Shown here: one piece after another, positions 1 to 5,591 of the stretch | How positions within the stretch are numbered: the stretch's first letter is position 1 | Layout of the letters: each line of letters begins with the position of its first letter | Source: an uncultured Collinsella sp. | Lineage (GTDB): Bacteria > Actinomycetota > Coriobacteriia > Coriobacteriales > Coriobacteriaceae | Assembly: GCA_900752425.1 (NCBI GenBank) | Contig: CAADVE010000245.1 | Location: forward strand, 1 to 6,621 | DNA length: 6,621 nt | Direction of reading: 5' to 3' | Notes under the pieces: generated by a model | What the model was told of the DNA's origin: nothing | Database searches by the model: none | Seen by the model: only the letters and a program-made list of their open reading frames with translations | Position numbers and translations under genes: made by a program

Positions 1-19
1 AAAGGTGCCTGTCCCCTTT
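1..19. repeat. possible dispersed intergenic repeat word downstream of thiD
   Basis: The first 19 bases read AAAGGTGCCTGTCCCCTTT, ending in inverted AAAGG/CCTTT. The 10-bp core GGTGCCTGTC (4-13) recurs on the opposite strand at 1013-1022, beyond the other end of thiD. I have an impression of similar GGTGCCTGTCCCC words recurring between genes in several bacterial groups, but cannot check it here. The window edge cuts the element, so its length is unknown. The 42 bases after thiD hold no recognisable terminator. Confidence 0.25.
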
Positions 20-42
20 GCGGTGGTTTTGGGCTGCGAATC

Positions 43-873
43 TTAATACTGCCACATGTGGTTGACGGGGCCGGAGCCTTTGCCCATGTTCAGGCCGGCG
101 GCCAGAGCGCCTGTCAGGTAGGCCTTGCCGGCGTTGACGGCATCGGCAAGATCCATGCCCTGGGCCAGCGCGCAGGCGATGGCGGACGAGAGCGTGCATC
201 CGGTGCCGTGCGTGTTGTCGGTCTCGATGCGCTTGTGGCGGAACCACGTGGTGAGTGGATCTCCCAGATGGTTGCCCTCGTCATCGAGTGGCGCGGGTTC
301 GGCCAGTACATCGTTGGCCTCGTTGACAAGATGCCCACCCTTAACGAGGGATGCGCAACCAAAGCGGCGGGTGAGGAGTATGGCAGCATTTTGCTGCGTG
401 CGCTCGGAGTCGACCTCGTAGTCGAGCAGGGCCATGGCCTCGGGAATATTGGGCGTGATAACCGTCGCTAGCGGGAACAGGCGGCGGGTGAGCGCCTCGG
501 CGGCATCTTCGGCAATCAGCCGTGCGCCCGAGGTGGCTACCATGACGGGGTCGACTACCACGTTTGTCGCGTTCCAGGCGCTCAGGCGGTCGGCGATAAC
601 ATCGATAATCTCGGCAGAGGAAACCATGCCGATCTTGACGGCGCTGGGGCGGATATCGTCAAAAACGGCGTCTATTTGCGCGGCTACGATATCTGGCGAG
701 ATATCCTGCACGGCGGTAACGCCCAGGGTGTTCTGTGCGGTGATGGCGGTGATGGCCGTCTCGGCATACAGGCGGTGCGCCGTGATGGTCTTGATGTCGG
801 CCTGAATGCCGGCGCCACCGCTGGAATCGGATCCTGCGATGGATAGAACGGCAGGGACCTTACTGCGATCCAT
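43..873 (-). CDS. thiD: Hydroxymethylpyrimidine / phosphomethylpyrimidine kinase ThiD
   Basis: ThiD is a cytoplasmic ribokinase-fold enzyme that phosphorylates 4-amino-5-hydroxymethyl-2-methylpyrimidine (HMP) and then HMP-phosphate with ATP, giving the HMP-PP that is joined to the thiazole in thiamin synthesis. The 276-residue protein has the family hallmarks in order: AGSDSSGGAGIQAD (13-26) at the substrate site, DPVMVATSG (108-116), TPNIPEA (140-146), VKGGH (177-181) and the anion-hole/ATP loop THGTGCTLSS (221-230), with the conserved Asp219 and Cys226. Length is normal for stand-alone ThiD, and no ThiE domain is fused. The start is supported by AAGGGAG (minus strand, 879-885), six bases before ATG. 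It lies downstream of thiC on the same strand across 181 bp; a terminator-like hairpin and TATAAT in that gap suggest it has its own promoter besides any read-through from thiC. It has no riboswitch of its own in the window. A pyridoxal kinase role is less likely given the thiC context. Confidence 0.95.
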   Translation of the reverse strand: MDRSKVPAVLSIAGSDSSGGAGIQADIKTITAHRLYAETAITAITAQNTLGVTAVQDISPDIVAAQIDAVFDDIRPSAVKIGMVSSAEIIDVIADRLSAWNATNVVVDPVMVATSGARLIAEDAAEALTRRLFPLATVITPNIPEAMALLDYEVDSERTQQNAAILLTRRFGCASLVKGGHLVNEANDVLAEPAPLDDEGNHLGDPLTTWFRHKRIETDNTHGTGCTLSSAIACALAQGMDLADAVNAGKAYLTGALAAGLNMGKGSGPVNHMWQY

Positions 874-919
874 GTTCGCTCCCTTGTTCGGTCGGAATCA
901 AATGGGTCTATAAGCCAGC

Positions 920-925
920 ATTATA
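920..925 (-). promoter_or_regulatory. -10 box of a probable thiD promoter
   Basis: The minus strand reads TATAAT, a perfect -10 consensus, about 47 bp upstream of the thiD start. No good -35 hexamer sits 16-18 bp upstream, because that space is taken by the GC-rich hairpin at 931-960. The promoter is therefore proposed on the -10 box and its position alone. Confidence 0.4.
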
Positions 926-960
926 AAGATGCCCGGGCCGACTCTATGTCGAACCCGGGC
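926..960 (-). terminator. terminator-like hairpin after thiC
   Basis: GCCCGGG (minus strand, from 960) pairs with CCCGGGC (ending at 931). The stem continues through a G-U pair, one bulged base and CGAC/GTCG to a five-base loop ATAGA, giving about 12 pairs. It is followed on the minus strand by ATCTTT, a poor U-run, so termination may be partial and allow thiC-thiD read-through. The plus strand has no T-run after the stem. It lies 94 bp past the thiC stop. Confidence 0.4.
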
Positions 961-1012
961 GGGCGATGCAATCTTTACGCAAATGCAAGCAAATGTTCAC
1001 ACGTCAACAATT

Positions 1013-1022
1013 GACAGGCACC
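1013..1022 (-). repeat. inverted copy of the GGTGCCTGTC word
   Basis: The minus strand reads GGTGCCTGTC here, identical over 10 bp to plus-strand 4-13, so thiD is flanked by inverted copies. The match does not extend further on either side. Beside it, GTCAACAATTGAC (1003-1015) is a small palindrome with 5-bp arms. Chance occurrence is possible. Confidence 0.25.
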
Positions 1023-1054
1023 AGCTCGCCGACAGAAGCGGCCGCGGCGACAGG

Positions 1055-2389
1055 CTAGTCCTCCATGCCGAGGTCGATCGTGGTGCCCTCGAAGATCTTG
1101 TTGACGGTGCGGACGGCGCACATCTTGCCACACATGGTGCAAGTGCCCTCGGTGGCGGCGGGGGACTCCTCGTAGCGCTTCTTGCCCGTAACCGGGTCGA
1201 GCGCGCACTCCCACATGGCGTCCCAGTCAAGCTTGCGGCGTGCCTGGCCCATCTTGTCGTCCATGTCGCGGGCGTGGGGCACCTTTTTGGCGATGTCGGC
1301 GGCGTGTGCGGCGATCTTGGTGGCCATGAGGCCGTCGAGCACATCCTGGGCGTTAGGCAGGCATAGGTGCTCTGCCGGTGTCACGTAGCACAGGAAGTCG
1401 GCACCGGAGCTGGCGGAGATGGCGCCGCCGATGGCAGCGGTGATGTGGTCGTAACCCACGCCGATATCGGTCACCAGCGGCCCGAGCACATAGAACGGGG
1501 CGTTGTGGCACAGGCGCTTCTGTAGCTTCATGTTGGCGGCGATCTCGTCGAGCGCCATGTGACCCGGGCCCTCGACCATGACCTGGACGCCGGCGGCCCA
1601 AGCGCGCTTGCACAGCTTGCCCAGCTCGATCATCTCAGCGGTCTCGGTGGCGTCGTTGGAGTCGTAGAGGCAGCCCGGGCGGCAGGAGTCGCCGAGCGAA
1701 ATCGTCACGTCGTACTCGTGGCAAATCTCGAGCAACTCGTCGTAGAACTCATAGAACGGGTTCTCGTTACCGGTGACCTCCATCCAGCCAAACAACAGTG
1801 AGCCGCCGCGGCTCACGATGTTCATCAGGCGGCCGGTCTCCTTAAAGGTCTTGGTGACCGACTTGTTGATGCCGCAGTGAATGGTCATAAAGTCCACGCC
1901 GTCCTCGGCATGCGCGCGCACGACTTCGAACAGGTCGTCCTTGGTGAGTTTGACCAGCGGCTTTTCCATGTAGCCGATGGCGTCGTACATGGGGACGGTG
2001 CCTACCATGAGCGGCGTCTCGTCGATGAGCTGCTGGCGGAACTGGCGCGTCTTGCCCGAGTTGGAGAGGTCCATGATGGCGTCGGCGCCAAAGTCCTCGG
2101 CGATCTTGACCTTCTTCCATTCCTCGGCGGCATCGGCCTTGTCGCCCGAGATACCCAGGTTCACGTTGACCTTGGTGGACAAGCCCTCACCGACGCCAAA
2201 GGCGCGCATGCCCTTTTTGATGTGCACGATGTTGGCGGGAATGGCGATGCGGCCGTCGGCCACGCGCTCGCGGATGTACTCGGGGTCGCGATGCTCGCGC
2301 TCGGCGACTTCCTTCATCTGCGGCGTGATCTGCCCGGCACGGGCGTAGTCGATTTGCGTGACGAGCTTGGGCTCGGTCTGTGTGCTCAT
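1055..2389 (-). CDS. thiC: Phosphomethylpyrimidine synthase ThiC (short type)
   Basis: ThiC is a radical-SAM [4Fe-4S] enzyme that rearranges aminoimidazole ribotide into HMP-phosphate, the pyrimidine precursor of thiamin. The 444-residue protein carries MDLSNSGKT (106-114), HCGINKS (171-177), SLGDSCRPGC (231-240), VEGPGHM (272-278) and GYDHITAAIGG (312-322), all typical of ThiC. The C-terminal cluster motif is Cys417, Cys420 and Cys424, spaced CX2CX3C rather than the CX2CX4C I know from the long enterobacterial-type enzyme. The protein also lacks the N-terminal extension of the roughly 630-residue forms, so it belongs to the short type seen in clostridia and archaea. I start it at MSTQTEPK: GAAGGGAG (2398-2405) stands eight bases before this ATG. 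An in-frame ATG 24 bp upstream falls in the conserved core of the TPP riboswitch and has no ribosome site. Expression should fall when thiamin pyrophosphate is plentiful. thiD follows on the same strand. Confidence 0.96.
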   Translation of the reverse strand: MSTQTEPKLVTQIDYARAGQITPQMKEVAEREHRDPEYIRERVADGRIAIPANIVHIKKGMRAFGVGEGLSTKVNVNLGISGDKADAAEEWKKVKIAEDFGADAIMDLSNSGKTRQFRQQLIDETPLMVGTVPMYDAIGYMEKPLVKLTKDDLFEVVRAHAEDGVDFMTIHCGINKSVTKTFKETGRLMNIVSRGGSLLFGWMEVTGNENPFYEFYDELLEICHEYDVTISLGDSCRPGCLYDSNDATETAEMIELGKLCKRAWAAGVQVMVEGPGHMALDEIAANMKLQKRLCHNAPFYVLGPLVTDIGVGYDHITAAIGGAISASSGADFLCYVTPAEHLCLPNAQDVLDGLMATKIAAHAADIAKKVPHARDMDDKMGQARRKLDWDAMWECALDPVTGKKRYEESPAATEGTCTMCGKMCAVRTVNKIFEGTTIDLGMED

Positions 2390-2393
2390 TGGC

Positions 2394-2488
2394 ACGGCTC
2401 CCTTCGTTGGCATTACCCATATCAGGTTTGCGGGTCAGGGCGGGCGCGCCCAGTCTCAGCCTGCCGTCTTGTCCTGCAAGCTCCCCGT
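2394..2488 (-). promoter_or_regulatory. TPP riboswitch (THI element) in the thiC leader
   Basis: Read on the minus strand, the leader has all the conserved THI-box pieces in order: GGGGAGC after the first P1 strand, a P3 stem GCUUGC/GCAGGC (2476-2481 with 2459-2464), CUGAGA (2454-2459), a GC-rich variable insert GGGCGCGCCC, ACCUGAU (2421-2427) and GGGUAAUGCCAACG (2405-2418). ACGG/CCGU (2485-2488 with 2394-2397) can close the base. The last conserved strand runs straight into GAAGGGAG, the thiC Shine-Dalgarno site, with only four bases between the proposed P1 end and the ATG. There is no separate terminator or expression platform, so TPP binding probably blocks ribosome access directly. The exact P1 ends are my estimate; the identity of the element is secure. 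Confidence 0.95.
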
Positions 2489-2497
2489 TTATGTAAT
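2469..2497 (+). promoter_or_regulatory. candidate promoter of the divergent membrane protein gene
   Basis: TTGTCC (2469-2474, four of six matches to TTGACA) and TGTAAT (2492-2497, five of six to TATAAT) are 17 bp apart on the plus strand. They predict a start near 2504 and a leader of about 57 bases. The hexamers overlap DNA encoding the P1-P3 part of the TPP riboswitch and the predicted thiC start point. Confidence 0.4.
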
Positions 2498-2504
2498 GGG
2501 CTCA

Positions 2505-2510
2505 AGTATA
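2505..2510 (-). promoter_or_regulatory. -10 box of the probable thiC promoter
   Basis: The minus strand reads TATACT, five of six matches to consensus, placing the thiC transcript start near 2498, about ten bases before the riboswitch aptamer. This is where a riboswitch-led transcript should begin. The -35 position shows no good match. Confidence 0.45.
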
Positions 2511-2560
2511 GCTCGAATGGGTACGATTGGCCTAACGAGCGTGCCTGTGGGGAGGCGTAC

Positions 2561-3076
2561 ATGGAAGACAAGCATCTATATCGAGAGACGCAATGGGATG
2601 TATCGGCCGAGGAAAGCCGTGCGCACCATGGCCTTGTCGCGATTGGTTTTGCGGTGCTTGCCGTGCTGGTGATTGCCTTTTGTATCTGGACGTTTGGCGG
2701 TCGCGGCGGCGCTGCCTGGGAGTTCGAGGCTGATGATAGCCTACCGATCATGACGGTGAAGGTCTCTGGCGGTAACAGGGTGGCAGCTCCCGGCGACTAT
2801 TGGTATCCGTGCGATGGATTTGTCCAGCTGCAGCTGAGCGGTGGTTCCATTCCTGGTGAAGAGATCGAGCGCGTGACCTTCGATGCGTCGCTTAAGACGC
2901 TGTCAGTCGAGCTCAAAGATAAAGGGGATGTGCCCACGACGATGGATATCGCGCTGACGGAATGGCGCCTGGAGCCCCCGTCGGGCGTCCAGGTGTCCGA
3001 GGTGGAGCATGTCAAGATTACCTATCAGGACGGCTCGGCAAATGAAATTGCCAAAGCCGACGGCTTGGCGGAATAG
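2561..3076 (+). CDS. Hypothetical protein with one membrane segment
   Basis: I do not recognise this 171-residue protein. Residues 1-23 are a charged, hydrophilic tail. Residues 24-46 form a strongly hydrophobic segment without a clear signal peptidase site, so it is probably an N-terminal membrane anchor. Residues 47-171 are an acidic soluble domain rich in alternating hydrophobic residues, which suggests beta strands (for example FVQLQLSGG at 87-95 and HVKITYQDG at 150-158). It has one cysteine in that domain (Cys84) and no repeats or metal-binding motif that I can see. Counting Lys and Arg, the tail has three positive charges against one just after the segment, weakly favouring a cytoplasmic N-terminus with the domain outside. 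The start follows GGGGAGG (2549-2555) by five bases. The open frame extends upstream across thiC, but that part is antisense shadow. The gene is divergent from thiC and convergent with yaaA, so it is probably transcribed alone. A surface or secretion-related role is possible but unproven. Confidence 0.8.
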   Translation: MEDKHLYRETQWDVSAEESRAHHGLVAIGFAVLAVLVIAFCIWTFGGRGGAAWEFEADDSLPIMTVKVSGGNRVAAPGDYWYPCDGFVQLQLSGGSIPGEEIERVTFDASLKTLSVELKDKGDVPTTMDIALTEWRLEPPSGVQVSEVEHVKITYQDGSANEIAKADGLAE

Positions 3077-3116
3077 ACGCCGTGCCTAGGCAGCACATTT
3101 AAAAGTAGCGGTGGTC

Positions 3117-3926
3117 CTACAAGGCCTGTTCGTTCAGGAAGACCAAAGTATTTTTATTTGAAAGCTCGGGAAAGTGTCGATAACCAACGTCGAACGCGGT
3201 AAGTTCGCTTGCATCCTCGAGCTTGTTTTCTGCCATCCAGCGCACCATGGAGCCGCGCGCCTTTTTGCTGGCGGTCGACCGTTGGATGGGCTTCTCGTTG
3301 CGGATACCCTCGCCAAAGAGGCACGTGACGGCTGTGGCGTCGGTGGTGAGGCAGGGCAGAACGGCTTTGGCGTATTCCGCGCTGGCGAGGTTGACGATCG
3401 TAGCGTTGGAGCCTGCCGGAGCGATAGCCCGTGCGAGCTTGTCGCCCCAAAACGCGTAGAGGTCTCGGGCGCCGTCGACGACAAGCTTCGCGCCCATCTC
3501 CAGCCGATACGGTTCAACGGCATGAAAGGGGCGTACGCATCCGTAAAGGCCCGAGAGGATCCAGAGATGGTTTTGCAGCCAGTCGAGCTGTGCGGCATCC
3601 ATGACCTCGGGCGCCATGCTTTGGTATTGGATGCCGTGGTAGGACATGACGGCGGGGGAGATTCGACGCGCGATATCGGGATCGGCGAGGTCGGCATCGC
3701 TCAGGACGGGCATAAATTCGTGAAGCGTATCCAGGCACGTTGTAAGCAGCCTGTCGCTCACGTTCCAAAGGGCCTGCAGGCCGCCGCTGCCTTCTTTCCG
3801 TTCGATATCTAGCAGTGCGCGGTGGAGGCGAGCCGTCTCGTGCACAAAGGGTGGAATGCCCAGGACTTCAAAAGCATCTTGGGCCGCGCGCATCTGTTTG
3901 GCGGGCGAAATGATGACCTGCAGCAT
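3117..3926 (-). CDS. yaaA: Peroxide stress protein YaaA (DUF328 family)
   Basis: The 269-residue protein matches the YaaA family over its whole length. It has ISPAK near the start (6-10), LSGLYG (124-129), PYRLEMG (139-145), NLASAEYAKAV (179-189), and the basic signature KKARGSMVRWM (221-231) followed by FDVGY (245-249) and LVF (261-263). E. coli YaaA (258 residues) limits free intracellular iron and DNA damage during hydrogen peroxide stress, and the family is reported to bind DNA; its biochemical activity is not settled. The same protective role here is inferred from family membership. The start is supported by GGGAGG (minus strand, 3935-3940), eight bases before ATG. Upstream on the same strand is the aminopeptidase gene, separated by the hairpin at 3944-4014. 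No clear promoter is visible in that 101-bp gap and I see no OxyR-like site. Its 3' end is 40 bp from the convergent membrane protein gene, with no good terminator between them. Confidence 0.92.
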   Translation of the reverse strand: MLQVIISPAKQMRAAQDAFEVLGIPPFVHETARLHRALLDIERKEGSGGLQALWNVSDRLLTTCLDTLHEFMPVLSDADLADPDIARRISPAVMSYHGIQYQSMAPEVMDAAQLDWLQNHLWILSGLYGCVRPFHAVEPYRLEMGAKLVVDGARDLYAFWGDKLARAIAPAGSNATIVNLASAEYAKAVLPCLTTDATAVTCLFGEGIRNEKPIQRSTASKKARGSMVRWMAENKLEDASELTAFDVGYRHFPELSNKNTLVFLNEQAL

Positions 3927-3943
3927 GGAATCTTCCTCCCGCT

Positions 3944-4014
3944 AAAAAGTTGCGGTGGAATACGGTCTGTTTTGGCCGTTTATGGGCCAGTTTAGTCCGT
4001 ATTTCACCGCAACT
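3944..4014 (-). terminator. long hairpin with T-run after the aminopeptidase gene
   Basis: Outer arms 3948-3965 and 3997-4014 are 18 bp with a single mismatch (3958/4004). An inner section pairs GGCC/GGCC (3974-3977 with 3985-3988) and several flanking bases, leaving a seven-base loop (3978-3984). On the minus strand the outer stem ends in CCGCAACTTTTT, so U residues directly follow the stem, as in an intrinsic terminator for the aminopeptidase transcript. The plus strand has no such run. About 30 paired positions is long for a plain terminator, so it may be a dispersed palindromic element serving as one. It lies just upstream of the yaaA ribosome site. Confidence 0.7.
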
Positions 4015-4027
4015 GATGAAGGGTTGG

Positions 4028-5425
4028 TTAGGCTCGCTCGATGAAGGCCTTGTAGCCGCGATAGGCCTCGTAGATATCGGCCTTGTTGGCGACCTCCCAC
4101 AGGGCGTGCATGGACAGGACGGCAACGCCGGAGTCGATGACGTTCATGCCGTACTTGGCCATGATGTAGGCGATGGTGCCGCCGCCACCAGCGTTGACGC
4201 GGCCGAGCTCGCAGGTCTGGAAGTCCACGCCCGCCTCGTCCATGATGTCGCGGATGAGGGCCACATACTCGGCGTCGGCGTCGTTGGAGCCGCCCTTGCC
4301 GCGGCTGCCCGTGTACTTGTTAAAGCACAGGCCGCGACCCATAAAGGCGGCGTTTTTGGTCTCGAACTTGCCGGCATAGCCCGGGTCGAAGCCGGCGGAC
4401 ACGTCAGAGGAGAGCATGCGGCTGCGGGCGAGCGCGCGGCGCAGGGCCAGCGGGCTATCCTCGCCGGCGAGCGTCATGATCTCGGCGACGGTGTTCTCGA
4501 AGAAGCGACTCGTCATACCGGTGGCACCCACGGAGCCAATCTCCTCCTTGTCGACGATGAGCGTGATGCTCGTGCGCTCCACGTTGGCCACATTGATCTG
4601 GGCGAGCATGGAGGGGTAGGCGCAGACGCGGTCGTCGTGGCCATAGCCCAGAATCATGGAGCGGTCGAGGCCCATGTCGCGGGCGGGACCGGCGGGCACG
4701 ACCTCGATCTCGGCGGAGAGGAAGTCCTCCTCCTCGACGTCGTACTGCTCCTTGAGGATGTCCAGGAACATCTGCTTGACGGGCTCCTTGGGGGCGTCCT
4801 TGTCGTCCTCATCGAACTTGACGGGACGGCCGCCCACGATCACGTCGAGGATCTCGGCGTCGACGGCGTCCTTGGCGGGCTTGGACATCTGCTCGCTCGA
4901 GAGGTGGATCAGCAGGTCGGAGATGGTAAAGACCGGGTCGTCGGCCTTGTCGCCGATATTGATGTCGACGGTGGTGCCGTCCTTTTTGCAGATGACGCCC
5001 ACGAGTGCGAGAGGGGAGGCCACCCAGTGGTAGCTCTTGACGCCGCCGTAGTAGTGCGTGTCGAGATAAGCCATGTCGCCGGCCTCGAAGGCGGGGTTCT
5101 GCTTAAGGTCCAGGCGCGGCGAGTCCACGTGCGCGCCCAGGATGTTAAAGCCCTGCTCGAGCGGGGCGGTGCCCAGGTTGACGAGCATAAGGTCCTTGCC
5201 GTGGTTAGCGGCATACACCTTGTCGCCTGCCTTGAGCTCGCGGCCTTCGGCGATTACGGTCTCCAGGTCGACGTATCCCGCCTCCTCGGCCATCTTGATG
5301 CCGGCCTTGACGCACAGGCGCTCGGTCTTGTTCTCACTCAAAAACTGCTTATAGCCGCGGCAAAGCTCCTCGAGCTCCTCGATTTGCTGTGGCGTGTACT
5401 TTTTCCATGCGCAGGGACGCTCCAT
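4028..5425 (-). CDS. M18 family zinc aminopeptidase
   Basis: This 465-residue cytoplasmic exopeptidase should remove N-terminal residues from peptides using two metal ions. M18 motifs appear in order: GAHVDSPRLDLK (97-108) with metal-ligand His99 and Asp101; GYGHDDR (260-266), holding the bridging aspartate; DKEEIGS (292-298) with the catalytic Glu pair 294-295; SSDVSAGFDP (339-348) with Asp341; and VLSMHALWE (436-444) with ligand His440. Residue roles are assigned by family analogy. Length is as expected for the bacterial aminopeptidase 1 / ApeA-like branch; whether it prefers acidic or neutral N-terminal residues cannot be read from the sequence. I start it at MERPCAWKKY because AAAGGAG (minus strand, 5434-5440) lies eight bases before that ATG; the open frame goes 45 codons further with no ribosome site and a low-complexity leader. 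It is followed by a hairpin terminator and then yaaA, and is divergent from polA. Confidence 0.93.
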   Translation of the reverse strand: MERPCAWKKYTPQQIEELEELCRGYKQFLSENKTERLCVKAGIKMAEEAGYVDLETVIAEGRELKAGDKVYAANHGKDLMLVNLGTAPLEQGFNILGAHVDSPRLDLKQNPAFEAGDMAYLDTHYYGGVKSYHWVASPLALVGVICKKDGTTVDINIGDKADDPVFTISDLLIHLSSEQMSKPAKDAVDAEILDVIVGGRPVKFDEDDKDAPKEPVKQMFLDILKEQYDVEEEDFLSAEIEVVPAGPARDMGLDRSMILGYGHDDRVCAYPSMLAQINVANVERTSITLIVDKEEIGSVGATGMTSRFFENTVAEIMTLAGEDSPLALRRALARSRMLSSDVSAGFDPGYAGKFETKNAAFMGRGLCFNKYTGSRGKGGSNDADAEYVALIRDIMDEAGVDFQTCELGRVNAGGGGTIAYIMAKYGMNVIDSGVAVLSMHALWEVANKADIYEAYRGYKAFIERA

Positions 5426-5464
5426 GACGCAGGCTCCTTTCGGATCGATCGTGCTGGTTGATGT

Positions 5465-5499
5465 ACCGTGAGCCATCGTATCACGCGCGGGCTCACGGT
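5465..5499 (-). promoter_or_regulatory. aminopeptidase promoter inside a 10-bp inverted repeat
   Basis: ACCGTGAGCC (5465-5474) and GGCTCACGGT (5490-5499) are perfect inverted arms 15 bp apart. Between them the minus strand reads TGATACGAT, an extended -10 (TG, one base, TACGAT at 5475-5480); no -35 match is seen. The transcript should begin near 5468, inside one arm, so the repeat cannot fold fully in that RNA and is better read as an operator-like DNA site. The predicted leader is about 43 bases. Confidence 0.4.
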
Positions 5500-5543
5500 G
5501 GCGGGGGAGCTTGATGTGAGGTGGCCGCGGGGCGGGGAGCGTG

Positions 5544-5549
5544 TAAACT
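5544..5549 (+). promoter_or_regulatory. possible polA -10 box
   Basis: TAAACT matches the -10 consensus at four of six positions and lies 42 bp before the polA start. No -35 match is found at the usual spacing, so this is only a candidate within the 166-bp divergent gap. Confidence 0.25.
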
Positions 5550-5591
5550 GGAGTGAGCAAACCGTGCCCAGCCTAAAGCGAGGTATTCAAT

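Noticed and set aside
58..471. Plus-strand open frame opposite thiD
   Set aside because: It is an antisense shadow of a gene with complete ThiD motifs.
929..1366. 145-codon plus-strand open frame across the thiC-thiD gap
   Set aside because: Most of it is antisense to the ThiC C-terminus, and the rest covers the hairpin and promoter region.
1877..2560. Upstream extension of the plus-strand membrane protein frame
   Set aside because: These 228 codons are antisense to thiC and its riboswitch. The ATG at 2561 has a strong ribosome site and begins just before the membrane segment.
3077..3116. Possible bidirectional terminator between the membrane protein gene and yaaA
   Set aside because: TGCCTAGGCA is palindromic but leaves no usable loop, and neither strand has a T-run after a stable stem.
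3950..5461. 503-codon plus-strand open frame opposite the aminopeptidase gene
   Set aside because: It is antisense to a gene with all M18 motifs; the translation is rich in Val, Leu, Gly, Asp and His as expected from the reverse frame of GC-rich coding DNA, and has no recognisable domain.
5426..5560. 45-codon N-terminal extension of the aminopeptidase
   Set aside because: It is Pro/Arg/Thr-rich, has no ribosome site, and spans the inverted repeat and likely promoter; the ATG at 5425 has AAAGGAG.
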